From contig NZ_CP029481.1 of the NCBI RefSeq assembly GCF_003151255.1, positions 930,001 through 994,000 of the forward strand: a DNA stretch of 64,000 nt, read 5' to 3'. Below, one piece after another: positions 8,457-19,262 of the stretch (the stretch's first letter is position 1; each line of letters opens with the position of its first letter). A program made the translations under genes and the position numbers. Source of the stretch: Microvirga sp. 17 mud 1-3. Lineage in GTDB: Bacteria; Pseudomonadota; Alphaproteobacteria; Rhizobiales; Beijerinckiaceae. Below the pieces are notes generated by a model. The model was given only the letters and a program-made list of their open reading frames with translations. It did no database searches and was not told where the DNA came from.

Positions 8457-9202
8457 AACGACAAAGGCTTGCCCGAGACCGGCTCCAGGGCGTCGCCCTT
8501 GCGCTCGTAGATGACCGTGGCAGGCGGCAAAGGCTTGCCGTTGCGCTTGCCGCGATAGGCGAGGGTCAGACGGCCTGCGGGATCCACCTTCCAGGATCCG
8601 TTGATGTCCGTGCAGGACTTGCCTTTCTCGACCGCATCGCAATCGCTCCGCGAGAGCACGATGCCGTCCTCCGGGCTGATCCGCACCGCATGCCCGTCGC
8701 GGAAGATGAAGACCTGAAGGATGCTCGTGGTCTCGCCCTGGAACGTGCCGCCGCCCTGAATGACGATCCCGTCATCGGCGCCCATGCGCATGGGCGTGAT
8801 GGCCGTCACGTCTCCCCAGGAGCCCGCCTCCGTGAATTCCGGGTGCCGCGCCACCGTCACGAGCTGCTTCCCGTCCCGCCGCAGGAAGGTGGCGGTGATT
8901 TTCGCGCCGCAGCCATGGCAGGCTTCGCCCGGCACCTGGCCGAAGGTGAAGAGCACCACCGCGTCGCCGAAAGCGTTCGCCTGGTACGGGTAGATGCAGG
9001 GCTCGGGCTCCCCCTCGTCCGGATCGGCCTTGCGTTCGGGCACATTCGGATAGGCGGCCTGCATGGCGCTGCGCAACAGGGCGTGCCCACGCAGGGCGGC
9101 TGCGGAACCGGGGCAGAGCGGGCCCGCCCCGCCCTGGGCCTGCACCTCCGGGGCGGTCATCAGAAGGCTCGCGGCTGCGAGCAGAACAAGACGCCCGATC
9201 AT
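8453..9202 (-). CDS. Secreted protein of unknown function
   Basis: A 249-residue protein with a clear signal peptide (MIGRLVLLAAASLLMT, cleavage likely after VQAQ). The mature part has paired cysteines, including CHGCG near residue 105, and beta-rich segments. I do not recognise a family. The start at 9202 was chosen because it begins the signal peptide; a longer frame extends about 32 codons upstream. It is convergent with osmC and overlaps it by 4 bp. A periplasmic location is predicted. Confidence 0.65.
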   Translation of the reverse strand: MIGRLVLLAAASLLMTAPEVQAQGGAGPLCPGSAAALRGHALLRSAMQAAYPNVPERKADPDEGEPEPCIYPYQANAFGDAVVLFTFGQVPGEACHGCGAKITATFLRRDGKQLVTVARHPEFTEAGSWGDVTAITPMRMGADDGIVIQGGGTFQGETTSILQVFIFRDGHAVRISPEDGIVLSRSDCDAVEKGKSCTDINGSWKVDPAGRLTLAYRGKRNGKPLPPATVIYERKGDALEPVSGKPLSF

Positions 9203-9340
9203 GGGAACGACACCGACCCTCAAGGCCGATGACGGCCCGCGGTTCCATAGCCGATTTCCATTGCGCCGCAACGGAAACTTCGCAGTGCTCCGCCACACTT
9301 TCCGGCCCTGTGGCGCCCTTGCGACGGACCGGAGATGTTT

Positions 9341-10384
9341 TTAGCGGGAAGGGCCGGGACGCTCCGAGGAGGCCGCCCAGATGTTCACGCCGCCCTCGAC
9401 CGCGTGCCGGTCGATCTCGGCCAGTTCCTCCGGCGAGAACGCGAGGGTCTTCAGCGCCGCCACGCAATCAGCGATCTGCTCGGGGCGGCTCGCGCCGATG
9501 AGCGCGGTCGTCACCCGCGGGTCACGCAGCACCCAGGCCAGGGCCATCTGGGCCAGGGTCTGGCCGCGCTTCTCGGCGATGGCGTTGAGACCCCGGATCC
9601 GGCGCAGGTTGTCCTCGCTCAGGAAGCTCTGGCGCAGGGACTTTCCGGCCGCCGCGCGGCTGCCTTCCGGAACTCCGCCGAGATATTTGCCCGTGAGCAT
9701 GCCCTGGGCGAGGGGCGAGAACACGATGGTGCCCATGCCGGATTCTTCCAGCACGTCGAGGAGCCCGTCCTCCTCGATCCACCGGTTAATCATGGAATAG
9801 CTCGGCTGGTGGATGATGCAGGGCGTCTTCAGTTCGCGCAGGATCGCCACCGCCTCGCGGGTGCGGCGGGCATTGTAGGACGAGAGGCCCACATAGAGCG
9901 CCTTGCCCTGCCGCACGGCGGAATCGAGGGCCATCATGGTCTCTTCCAGCGGCGTCTCCGGGTCGAAGCGGTGGGAATAGAAGATGTCCACGTAATCGAG
10001 ACCCATGCGCTTCAGGCTCTGGTCGAGGCTGGAGAGCAGGTATTTGCGGCTGCCCCATTCGCCATAGGGGCCCGGCCACATGCGGTAGCCCGCCTTGGTG
10101 GAGATCACGAGCTCGTCGCGAAAAGCTCGGAAATCCGTGCGCAGCACCTCGCCGAAGAGGCTCTCGGCGGCGCCGGGCGGCGGGCCGTAATTGTTGGCGA
10201 GGTCGAAATGGGTGATGCCGAGGTCGAAGGCCGTGCGGCACATCTCACGGGCATTGGCGGCGGTCCGGTCCTCGCCGAAATTGTGCCAGAGCCCCAGGGA
10301 GATCGCCGGCAGCTTGAGGCCGCTGCGGCCGCACCGGTTGTAGATCATCGAATCGTAGCGGGTCTCGGCGGGCAGGTAGGACAT
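9341..10384 (-). CDS. Aldo/keto reductase, YghZ (L-glyceraldehyde 3-phosphate reductase)-like
   Basis: A 347-residue NADPH-dependent AKR. The catalytic tetrad is visible: Asp in HFDLANNYG, Tyr in the same segment, Lys in STKAGY and His in YSHRFDPETP. The length, the FDLANNYGPPPGAAE segment and a C-terminal SRPEQI nucleotide-binding segment fit the YghZ/Gpr subgroup, related to potassium-channel beta subunits, which reduces small aldehydes. It is 72 bp downstream of the alcohol dehydrogenase gene and may be cotranscribed. Confidence 0.9.
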   Translation of the reverse strand: MSYLPAETRYDSMIYNRCGRSGLKLPAISLGLWHNFGEDRTAANAREMCRTAFDLGITHFDLANNYGPPPGAAESLFGEVLRTDFRAFRDELVISTKAGYRMWPGPYGEWGSRKYLLSSLDQSLKRMGLDYVDIFYSHRFDPETPLEETMMALDSAVRQGKALYVGLSSYNARRTREAVAILRELKTPCIIHQPSYSMINRWIEEDGLLDVLEESGMGTIVFSPLAQGMLTGKYLGGVPEGSRAAAGKSLRQSFLSEDNLRRIRGLNAIAEKRGQTLAQMALAWVLRDPRVTTALIGASRPEQIADCVAALKTLAFSPEELAEIDRHAVEGGVNIWAASSERPGPSR

Positions 10385-10456
10385 GGTCGTCTCCGGAAAT
10401 TCGCGCGTCGGACTGAACGCTCGCACATCGCGCCCCGCCGGTTCAAGACGGCTTCG

Positions 10457-11497
10457 TCAGAAGCGGGTGATCACCGTGATGCCCGTCCCCTCGAAGCGGT
10501 CCATGGCCATGAGCGCTTCGGGTGCCTCGTCGAGAGCGATATGCCGGCCGATGAGCCGCTGCGGCGCGAGCTTGCCGGTCGCGATCATGGCCATCATCGC
10601 GTCGTAGCGGAAAGCCTGCATGCCGTGACTGCCGTAGATCTCGAGCTCATGCGCGATGACCTTGTCCATGGGGATGACCGGGCGGGCATGGTCCCCGAGC
10701 ATCAGCCCCACCTGCACGTGGCGCCCGCGGCGGCGCAGATTGGAGATGGAGTTGAAGCAGGTGGCAGGATGCCCGAGCGCATCGATGGAGACATGCGCGC
10801 CGCCATCCGTGACGTCCCTGACGGCCGCCACCACGTCCGTGCCGGGGGAGGCTTGGATTGTCGCGACGGCGCCGAGCGTGCGCGCGAGATCGAGCTTGTC
10901 GGGCGTAAGGTCCACCGCCACCACGTTGGCGCCCATGGCGGACGCGATCATGATGGCCGAGAGGCCGACGCCGCCGCAGCCATGTACCGCCACCCACTCG
11001 CCCGGCTTCACGCGGCCCTGGTCCACCACGGCCCGGAAGGAGGTCACGAACCGACAGCCGAGGCTGGCGGCGGTCGCGTAATCGAGGCTCTCCGGCAACG
11101 CAACGAGGTTGAGGTCAGCATGGTCGAGCGCCACGTATTCGGCAAACGAGCCCCAGGCCGTGAAGCCGGGCTGGAACTGGTGTTCGCAGACCTGCTGGTT
11201 GCCCGAATGGCATTCCCGGCAATGGCCGCATCCGGCCACGAACGGCACCGTCACCCGGTCGCCGACCTTGAAGCGCGTCACCTGCCGGCCGGTGGCGAGC
11301 ACCGTGCCGGCGAGCTCATGCCCGGGCACGTGCGGCAGCACGATGTCGGGGTCGTGCCCCATCCAGCCGTGCCAGTCGCTCCGGCACAGACCCGTCGCCT
11401 CCACCTTCACCACCACGCCCTCGTCGGAGGGCTCCGGATCCGGCACATTCATGATGCGCGGCGGCGCGGAGAACTGCTCGTAGACGACGGCTTTCAT
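10457..11497 (-). CDS. Zinc-dependent alcohol dehydrogenase (MDR family)
   Basis: A 346-residue medium-chain dehydrogenase. The catalytic zinc site is visible ([10 protein letters not shown] with GHE downstream), as is the structural zinc cluster [15 protein letters not shown] (about residues 94-108) and a Rossmann motif [10 protein letters not shown]. The ATG at 11497 gives the usual MKAVVYE start. Relatives oxidise primary or secondary alcohols with NAD(P). The substrate is not determinable; the aldo/keto reductase downstream suggests aldehyde/alcohol interconversion or detoxification. Confidence 0.92.
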   Translation of the reverse strand: MKAVVYEQFSAPPRIMNVPDPEPSDEGVVVKVEATGLCRSDWHGWMGHDPDIVLPHVPGHELAGTVLATGRQVTRFKVGDRVTVPFVAGCGHCRECHSGNQQVCEHQFQPGFTAWGSFAEYVALDHADLNLVALPESLDYATAASLGCRFVTSFRAVVDQGRVKPGEWVAVHGCGGVGLSAIMIASAMGANVVAVDLTPDKLDLARTLGAVATIQASPGTDVVAAVRDVTDGGAHVSIDALGHPATCFNSISNLRRRGRHVQVGLMLGDHARPVIPMDKVIAHELEIYGSHGMQAFRYDAMMAMIATGKLAPQRLIGRHIALDEAPEALMAMDRFEGTGITVITRF

Positions 11498-11599
11498 GGG
11501 CGGCCTTTCCTCATCTCGCAACGGGGAGGTTTAGCCCGAGGGTGACGATGGGGCAAATACATCGCGGGCCCTTCCAGGAGAGGTGAAAGGAGGAGGGGA

Positions 11600-12157
11600 T
11601 CAGGCCCGGTAGCGCCCGAACACCACCTTGGTCTCCCCGTAATCCCGCCGCTCGATCTCGTCGAAACCGTCCGGCAGCGAGACGGTGACGCCTTGCGCTT
11701 CCTCGACCACCACGAGCGCATCGGGCACGAGCCAGCCGCCGGCCGCGCAGGAGGTGAGCGCCTTCGGGGCCAGGTCCTTGCCGTAGGGCGGGTCGCAGAA
11801 GACGAGCGAGAAGGGGGCGTTCGGTGCCGCCGCACCCATGCGGGTGGCGTCGCGGCGGAAGAGGCGCGTGGCGCCGCCGGCGCCGACGGCTTCCACGTTT
11901 TCGCGGATCAGGCCGCGCGCCTGGGCGCCGTCGTCCACGAACAGCGCGAAGGCGGCCCCGCGGGAGAGTGCTTCCAACCCCATGGCGCCGGTGCCGGCGA
12001 AGAGGTCGAGCACGCGCGCGCCCTCGACCGGGTCGTCATAGGAATGCTGGAGGATGTTGAAGAGCGTCTCGCGCAGGCGGTCCGAGGTCGGGCGGATCGC
12101 ATCCGAGCTCGGCCCCTTGAGCGAGCGGCCGCGCCAGCGCCCGCCCACGATTCTCAT
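11600..12157 (-). CDS. rsmD: 16S rRNA (guanine(966)-N(2))-methyltransferase RsmD
   Basis: A 185-residue class I methyltransferase. It begins MRIVGGRWRGR, then RPTSDRLRETLFN, the SAM loop DLFAGTGAMGLEALSRG and the catalytic DPPYG (about residue 120). These are diagnostic of RsmD, which methylates G966 in helix 31 of 16S rRNA. It follows the pseudouridine synthase gene by 10 bp on the same strand, giving a two-gene rRNA-modification operon. Confidence 0.96.
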   Translation of the reverse strand: MRIVGGRWRGRSLKGPSSDAIRPTSDRLRETLFNILQHSYDDPVEGARVLDLFAGTGAMGLEALSRGAAFALFVDDGAQARGLIRENVEAVGAGGATRLFRRDATRMGAAAPNAPFSLVFCDPPYGKDLAPKALTSCAAGGWLVPDALVVVEEAQGVTVSLPDGFDEIERRDYGETKVVFGRYRA

Positions 12158-12167
12158 GGATCAGCCC

Positions 12168-14138
12168 TCACGGACGGCGGCCTCGCGGCCCCCCTTTGGA
12201 GCCGCCGCGCGGACCTCCCTTGAAGCCGCCACCTTTCGGGCCGCCCTTGCTGAAGCTGCCGGGACGTCCCTTCCCGGCGCCGTGCGGCGCGGAGCCACGG
12301 GGCGAGCCGTCGCCCCGGGGCGGGCCACGGCGGGGCCGGTCGTCGTCCCCACGGGCGCGGAAGGGCCTGTCGCCCTCGTCGCGCCGCGGCTTGAACGGCC
12401 GTCCGCCGGCCTCATCACGGGATCGGAAGGGTCGATCCCCCTCCGGGCGTGGGCGGCGCGGGCGCTCGCCCTCATCGCTGCGGGCCCTGAACGGCCTGTC
12501 GCCGGCTGCGCGGCGCGGGCGGTCCTCGTCGTCCCGTCGCGGACGGGAGAACCCGCCCTCGCGTTCGCCCCTCGGGGTTCCTTTCGACACTCCCCGCGGG
12601 CCCGGCCTGCGGGTCCGCTCCTCGTCGCGGGCCGGAGCTTCGTCCCGCGTCTCGCCGACCAGGCGCTCGACCACCACCTTCCGGCCTTCGCCGGACTCGA
12701 TGGCGCCGACTCGCTGGCGCGGTCGCTCCGCATTGGCCGCGCGGGCCGCCTTCGGGTCGGCACCGCGGCGCGGCGCCTTGTGCGGCGCGGATTCGTCCTC
12801 GTCGGTCGCGCGCCAGACGCTCCGCTTCGCTTCCAGGCGGGAGGGGCGCTTCTTCGGCTCCTCATCCTCAAAGCCCCGGCGCTCGTCGCCGCCGCGGCTG
12901 CGGAAGGGCCGCTCGTCCTCGTCCCGATGGCGGCGCGGGCGCTCGTCGTCCCGTCCCCGGCCGAAGCGGGAGGGGCGCTCCTCGCGGTGCTCGCCGCGTT
13001 CCGCACGTTCCTTCTTCGGCGACCCGAAGGGCGCGATGGGCTCACGTACGGGGCTTTCGAAATCGACGCCCGCCTCAGTCGCGAGCGCAGTGCCGAGCTG
13101 GTCCTTGAGGACCTTGGTGCGGACTTCCTCGACCAGGCCCTGCTCGATGTCCCCGAGCTGGAACGGCCCGAAGGACAGGCGGATCAGCCGGTTCACCTGA
13201 AGGCCGAGATGCTCGAGGATGCGCTTGACCTCACGGTTCTTGCCCTCGCGCAGGCCGAGTGTCAGCCACACGTTGTCGCCCTGCATCCGGTCGAGCCGTG
13301 CCTCGACGGGGCCGTATTCCATATCGTCGACCGTGACGCCGTCCTTCAGCCGGTCAAGGTCCGCCTGGGTCACCTCTCCGTGGGCGCGCACCTTGTAGCG
13401 GCGCAGCCAGCCCGTTTCCGGATGGGCGATCACCTTGGCGAGGCCGCCGTCATTGGTGAGGAGCAGGAGCCCTTCCGTGTTGATGTCGAGGCGGCCGATG
13501 GCCACCACCCGGGGCAGGTCCTCCGGCAGGCTCTCGAATACGGTGGGGCGTCCCTCCGGGTCGCGGGCCGTGGTCACGAGGCCGCGCGGCTTGTGGTAGA
13601 GCCAAAGGCGCGTGCGCTCCTTGGCCGGCAGGGGCTCGCCGTCCACGGTGATCTTGTCGGCCGCCGTCACGTTGATGGCCGGGGAGGTAAGCACCTCGCC
13701 GTTGAGGGTCACGCGGCCCTCGGCGATCAGCACCTCTGCGTCCCGGCGCGATGCGATGCCGGCCCGGGCGATGACCTTGGCGATCCGCTCTTCGGCCGGC
13801 TCGATGGCCCGGGTCTCGGGCTGGGCTTCGCGGGCCGCGCGCGGGCGCTCCTCGCGCACAGGCGCGGGACGGCGCGGGCGCTCGTCGCCGCCACGGCCGC
13901 GGAAGGGACGGTCTCCCTCCTCGCGGCGGGGGCGGAAAGGCTTGTCGCCATCGGCCCGCGGACGGCGCGGACGGTCGTCGGCGTCACGGCTGCGGAACGG
14001 CTTGTCGTCGCCACGCGCGCGGAACGGCCGGTCGCCGGCCTCGCGGGGCTTGCGGAAGGGCCGGTCACCGGAAGTGCGGCCACGATCGGGGCGTCCGGGA
14101 GGACGGCCCTTACGATGATCATCGTTGCTGTCGGTCAT
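12168..14138 (-). CDS. rluB: 23S rRNA pseudouridine synthase RluB-type with long disordered tails
   Basis: The core has an S4 RNA-binding domain (about residues 115-165) and an RsuA/RluB catalytic domain (about 180-350) with the catalytic aspartate in GRLDINTEGLLLLTNDG and REGKNREVKRI. Family members are usually 250-300 residues; this one is 656. The excess is a roughly 110-residue N-terminal tail and a roughly 280-residue C-terminal tail built from repeated Arg/Asp/Gly/Glu units such as DRPFRARGDD and RPRR, predicted to be disordered and nucleic-acid binding. The ATG at 14138 was chosen because it starts the charged tail and avoids overlap with tadA. It is divergent from tadA by about 40 bp. 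Confidence 0.9.
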   Translation of the reverse strand: MTDSNDDHRKGRPPGRPDRGRTSGDRPFRKPREAGDRPFRARGDDKPFRSRDADDRPRRPRADGDKPFRPRREEGDRPFRGRGGDERPRRPAPVREERPRAAREAQPETRAIEPAEERIAKVIARAGIASRRDAEVLIAEGRVTLNGEVLTSPAINVTAADKITVDGEPLPAKERTRLWLYHKPRGLVTTARDPEGRPTVFESLPEDLPRVVAIGRLDINTEGLLLLTNDGGLAKVIAHPETGWLRRYKVRAHGEVTQADLDRLKDGVTVDDMEYGPVEARLDRMQGDNVWLTLGLREGKNREVKRILEHLGLQVNRLIRLSFGPFQLGDIEQGLVEEVRTKVLKDQLGTALATEAGVDFESPVREPIAPFGSPKKERAERGEHREERPSRFGRGRDDERPRRHRDEDERPFRSRGGDERRGFEDEEPKKRPSRLEAKRSVWRATDEDESAPHKAPRRGADPKAARAANAERPRQRVGAIESGEGRKVVVERLVGETRDEAPARDEERTRRPGPRGVSKGTPRGEREGGFSRPRRDDEDRPRRAAGDRPFRARSDEGERPRRPRPEGDRPFRSRDEAGGRPFKPRRDEGDRPFRARGDDDRPRRGPPRGDGSPRGSAPHGAGKGRPGSFSKGGPKGGGFKGGPRGGSKGGPRGRRP

Positions 14139-14178
14139 AGGAGCCTGATAGCAGAGGAGAAGAAGAGAAGCGAGGACA

Positions 14179-14682
14179 ATGGATAAACCCGTTTCCGGCA
14201 AAACCGATCCCGGACTCGATCCGATGGGTGCGGCCTTCGCGGAGGCCCATGCGGCGGCCGCGCGCGGCGAGGTGCCGGTGGGCGCGGCCGTGGTCAAGGA
14301 CGGCCGGGTAATCGCCTCCGCCGGCAATGCCCCGCGCGCCCTGCGTGACCCCTCGGCCCATGCAGAGATCCTGGCCATCCGCCGGGCCTGCGAGGCCCTG
14401 GACGACGAGCGCCTGGCGGGCTGCGATCTCTATGTGACGCTCGAGCCTTGCACCATGTGTGCGGCCGCGATTTCCTTCGCGCGCATCCGCCGGATCTATT
14501 TTGCGGCCTCGGACCCGAAGGGCGGCGCCGTCGAGAACGGCGTCCGCTTCTTCCACCAGCCCACCTGCCACCACGCCCCGGAGGTCTATGGCGGCATCCG
14601 CGAGGGGGAGGCGGCGGCTTTGCTCAGGGAGTTCTTTGCGGAAAGGCGCGAGGGATCCATGCCCCCGGGCGAGGGGAGCTGA
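14179..14682 (+). CDS. tadA: tRNA-specific adenosine deaminase TadA
   Basis: A 167-residue deaminase. The zinc site HAEILA (His ligand, catalytic Glu) and PCTMCAAA (two Cys ligands) are intact, and EVPVGAAVV near the N-terminus fits TadA. It converts A34 to inosine in tRNA-Arg(ACG); that tRNA gene is present in this window at 34230. The last dozen residues after FFAERRE vary between species. Confidence 0.96.
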   Translation: MDKPVSGKTDPGLDPMGAAFAEAHAAAARGEVPVGAAVVKDGRVIASAGNAPRALRDPSAHAEILAIRRACEALDDERLAGCDLYVTLEPCTMCAAAISFARIRRIYFAASDPKGGAVENGVRFFHQPTCHHAPEVYGGIREGEAAALLREFFAERREGSMPPGEGS

Positions 14683-14717
14683 CGCACCCTGGAATGGTGC
14701 GGGCAGCGCTGCCTTTT

Positions 14718-14900
14718 ACCTCTCCCGTGTGGGAGAGGTCGCGCCGCAGGCGCGGGTGAGGGTTGCGGTTTCTCCTGGGAGCGATCTCCTCTCACCCCTG
14801 TCCCTCTCCCCACGGGAGAGCGAGAAGTGCGGTGGAGAGATTGCGCACAACCGGGACGTAGCACAGCAGAATCCCCTCCCCACAGGGGGAAGGAGAGCCG
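14718..14900. repeat. REP-like cluster of inverted repeats downstream of tadA and RTX gene 1
   Basis: Three short GC-rich dyads lie close together: 14718-14739 (ACCTCTCCC with GGGAGAGGT), 14804-14820 (CTCTCCC with GGGAGAG) and one starting near 14874 (CCTCCCC with GGGGAAGG). The first is followed by GCGCCGCAGGCGC. This is typical of extragenic palindromic elements common in Hyphomicrobiales. It lies in the gap where tadA and the RTX gene converge and could end both transcripts. No coding potential is evident. Confidence 0.75.
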
Positions 14901-14914
14901 GTTGAGGGTCTCCC

Positions 14915-16672
<1,758 letters not shown>

Positions 16673-16723
16673 TCGAAGTGTGCCTTCGCACATGGGGCCG
16701 TACGGTACGCCGGCCGGGAGCGC

Positions 16724-17632
16724 CTATGTCCCTAGGAACTCCCGCAGGGCCGCCAGCGTCGCGCCTGGCATCTCCTCCGCCACGAAATGGCCGGACGAGA
16801 CGCCGACGCCCGTGATATCCGGCGCGAAGGTGGAGCGCCAGATGTCGAGCGGGTGCTGGTTCTCGCCGCTCGTGCCGCTCACCAGGTAGAAATCGCTCCA
16901 GATGAGCTGCACGGGGCACTGGATCGTACGGCGCGCTGACCGGTCCGCCTCGTCGGCCTCGATGTCCCGGGTCGCGCCGGCGCGGTAATCCTCGCAGAAG
17001 GCGTGGATGCGGGTGGGCTCGTTGAAGCCGTCCCGGTAAGCGCGCATGGCGCGCGGGTCGAAGGCGGACAGGTCGCCTGGGGCGGACCAGAGCTTCATGA
17101 GGCCCTCGAAATAGGGAATCGGATTACGGCCGATTTCTTGCTCGGGCTCGGGGGCCGGCCGGGAGAGGAAGCCCCAATGGGCCTCCGGAACGTGGCCTGC
17201 CTTCATCTGCGCCCAGACATAGGAGGTCGGCAGGATGTCGAGGAGCGAAAGCCTCTCGACGCGGCCCGGATGGTCGAGGGCGAGGCGATAGGCGACCCGC
17301 GCGCCCCGGTCGTGCCCCGCGAGCGCGAAGCGCACATGGCCCAGGGCCTCCATGACGGCGATCACGTCCCGCCCCATGGCGCGCTTGGAATAAGTCTCGT
17401 GCGCGGCATCGCTGCGCGGGACCGAGGACCAGCCGTAGCCGCGCAGGTCCATGCAGACCACCCGGTGCGTCTCGGCCAAAGCGGGCGCGAGGCGGTGCCA
17501 CATCACATGGGTCTGAGGAAAGCCGTGCAGCAGCATGAGGGGAGGGCCGTCGCCCTTCGAACGTGCGAAGATGCGCCCCGCCTCCGTGTCGATCCAGTGG
17601 GATTCGAAGCCGGGAAAAAGATCGTCGCTCAT
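16724..17632 (-). CDS. Alpha/beta hydrolase, fluoroacetate/haloacetate dehalogenase-like
   Basis: A 302-residue alpha/beta hydrolase. The nucleophile is an aspartate in GHDRGARVAYRLALDHP (about residue 107), followed by the Arg(+1) and Arg(+4) that bind the carboxylate in known fluoroacetate dehalogenases. An oxyanion HGFPQ motif and a catalytic histidine in SSGHFVAEE are also present. The ATG at 17632 fits the family start. Defluorination of fluoroacetate is inferred from these residues; chloroacetate hydrolysis or an epoxide-hydrolase-like role cannot be excluded. It stands alone between purD and the RTX hairpin. Confidence 0.82.
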   Translation of the reverse strand: MSDDLFPGFESHWIDTEAGRIFARSKGDGPPLMLLHGFPQTHVMWHRLAPALAETHRVVCMDLRGYGWSSVPRSDAAHETYSKRAMGRDVIAVMEALGHVRFALAGHDRGARVAYRLALDHPGRVERLSLLDILPTSYVWAQMKAGHVPEAHWGFLSRPAPEPEQEIGRNPIPYFEGLMKLWSAPGDLSAFDPRAMRAYRDGFNEPTRIHAFCEDYRAGATRDIEADEADRSARRTIQCPVQLIWSDFYLVSGTSGENQHPLDIWRSTFAPDITGVGVSSGHFVAEEMPGATLAALREFLGT

Positions 17633-17690
17633 GGGGTTCGCTCGTGAAAGGTGGCGGTGTTCCCCATACCTAGGCCAGCGTGGCGTTTCG

Positions 17691-18968
17691 TCAGCCCCGC
17701 TCGCGCTCCACCGCGCGCCAGCCGATGTCGTGTCGGCAGAACCCCTCCGGCCAGTCGATGCGGGCCACCGCCTCGTAGGCGCGCTTCTGCGCCGCCGTGA
17801 TCGTGGTGCCCAGGGCAGTGACATTGAGGACCCGCCCGCCCTGGCTCACGATCCTGTCGCCCTCCTGCTTCGTGCCTGCGTGGAAGACGATCACGTCCTC
17901 CATGCCCTCGGCCTGGGCGATGCCGCGGATCTCGGAGCCCTTCTCGACCGGGCCGGGATAGCCCTTCGCGGCCATGACGACCGTGAGCGCCGCCTCCGGC
18001 CGCCATTGTAGCGAGATGCTGTCGAGAACGCCGTCGCAGGCGGCGAGGAAAGCAGTCACGAGGTCCGACTTCAGGCGCGGCAGCAGGACCTGTGTTTCGG
18101 GGTCTCCGAGGCGCGCATTGTATTCGATGAGCTGGGGACCATCCTTCGTGAGCATCAGGCCCGCATAGAGGATGCCCGTATAGGGCGTGCCCCGAGCACG
18201 CATTCCGGCCAGCGTTGGCTCGATGATCTCGCGCATCACGCGCGACTGGAGTTCCGGTGTCAGCACCGCGGCGGGCGAATAGGCGCCCATGCCGCCGGTA
18301 TTCGGCCCTTCGTCGCCATCATGGACGCGCTTGTGGTCCTGCGCGGTGCCGAACGGGATCGCAGTCTTTCCATCGCACAGGGCGAAGAAGCTCGCCTCCT
18401 CGCCTTCCAGATAGGCCTCGATCACCACTTCGGCCCCAGCCTCTCCGAAACTTCCGCCGAGCATGGCGTCCACGGCGGCCTCCGCCTCCTCGAACGAGGT
18501 CGCGACGACCACGCCCTTGCCGGCCGCGAGGCCGTCCGCCTTGACGACGATCGGCACCCCATAATTTCGGAGATAGGTCTTGGCCGCCTCCGCATCCGTG
18601 AAGCGGCGGTAGGCGGCTGTCGGAATGCCGAATTCGGCGCAGAAATCCTTGGTGAAGGCTTTCGAGCCTTCGAGCTGCGCGGCCGCCCGGGTGGGCCCGA
18701 AAGCCTTGATCCCGGCAGCCGCCAGATCGTCCACGAGCCCCGCCACGAGCGGCGCCTCCGGCCCGACCACCACGAAATCGATGCTCTCCCGGCGACAGAA
18801 CGCGATGACGGCCGCATGATCCGTCACGTCGAGGGCGACGTTCTCGCCCTGCTGCGCCGTGCCCGGATTGCCGGGCGCGACGAAAAGCCGGTCGCAGAGA
18901 GGGCTCGCCGCCATGCTCCAGGCCAAGGCGTGCTCGCGCCCGCCGGATCCGATGAGAAGGATGTTCAT
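17691..18968 (-). CDS. purD: Phosphoribosylamine-glycine ligase PurD
   Basis: A 425-residue ATP-grasp enzyme of full family length. The N-terminal [17 protein letters not shown], the [15 protein letters not shown]-binding loop and [10 protein letters not shown] are diagnostic. It makes glycinamide ribonucleotide in the second step of purine synthesis. No other purine genes are adjacent, which is usual in this group. Confidence 0.97.
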   Translation of the reverse strand: MNILLIGSGGREHALAWSMAASPLCDRLFVAPGNPGTAQQGENVALDVTDHAAVIAFCRRESIDFVVVGPEAPLVAGLVDDLAAAGIKAFGPTRAAAQLEGSKAFTKDFCAEFGIPTAAYRRFTDAEAAKTYLRNYGVPIVVKADGLAAGKGVVVATSFEEAEAAVDAMLGGSFGEAGAEVVIEAYLEGEEASFFALCDGKTAIPFGTAQDHKRVHDGDEGPNTGGMGAYSPAAVLTPELQSRVMREIIEPTLAGMRARGTPYTGILYAGLMLTKDGPQLIEYNARLGDPETQVLLPRLKSDLVTAFLAACDGVLDSISLQWRPEAALTVVMAAKGYPGPVEKGSEIRGIAQAEGMEDVIVFHAGTKQEGDRIVSQGGRVLNVTALGTTITAAQKRAYEAVARIDWPEGFCRHDIGWRAVERERG

Positions 18969-19141
18969 GCCCGCCGTCCTGTGATGACAGGCCGCTCTTA
19001 ACCGGAGGAGCGCCCCCCATCAACCGGGCAGCGTTGTCTCAGTTACTTCCTACAGAAGGATAGGTCAGTGCGAAGCACCGAGCGAGGGGTTGCGTCAGAT
19101 CCGAAGGAGCCGCGCCCGATAGCGATGAGGCGCAACGCGAT

Positions 19142-19254
19142 TCCCTCCCCCTTGTGGGGAGGGTTAGGGTGGGGGTGTGGGCGCTAAGCTGGATTCAGTT
19201 CAGAGCCAACACCCCCACCTCCACCTCCTCCCCACAAGGGGGAGGAGAGCAGCG
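19142..19254. repeat. REP-like inverted pair downstream of RTX gene 2
   Basis: A roughly 37-bp unit (CCCTCCCCCTTGTGGGGAGG onward, 19142-19180) recurs in inverted, imperfect form at 19208-19254, separated by about 28 bp. Each unit is itself a short dyad, so the whole is a hairpin of the kind formed by paired extragenic palindromes. It lies between purD and the RTX gene end; no gene is seen in this 290-bp gap. Confidence 0.75.
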
Positions 19255-19262
19255 CTTCTCCC

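Noticed and set aside
9335..11545. 736-codon plus-strand frame over the aldo/keto reductase and alcohol dehydrogenase genes
   Set aside because: Shadow of two well-recognised minus-strand enzymes; the product has no family resemblance.
12054..14186. 710-codon open frame antisense to rluB
   Set aside because: It mirrors the low-complexity Arg-rich gene; high GC removes stop codons on the opposite strand. No domain, and the protein is Ala/Pro/Arg-biased.
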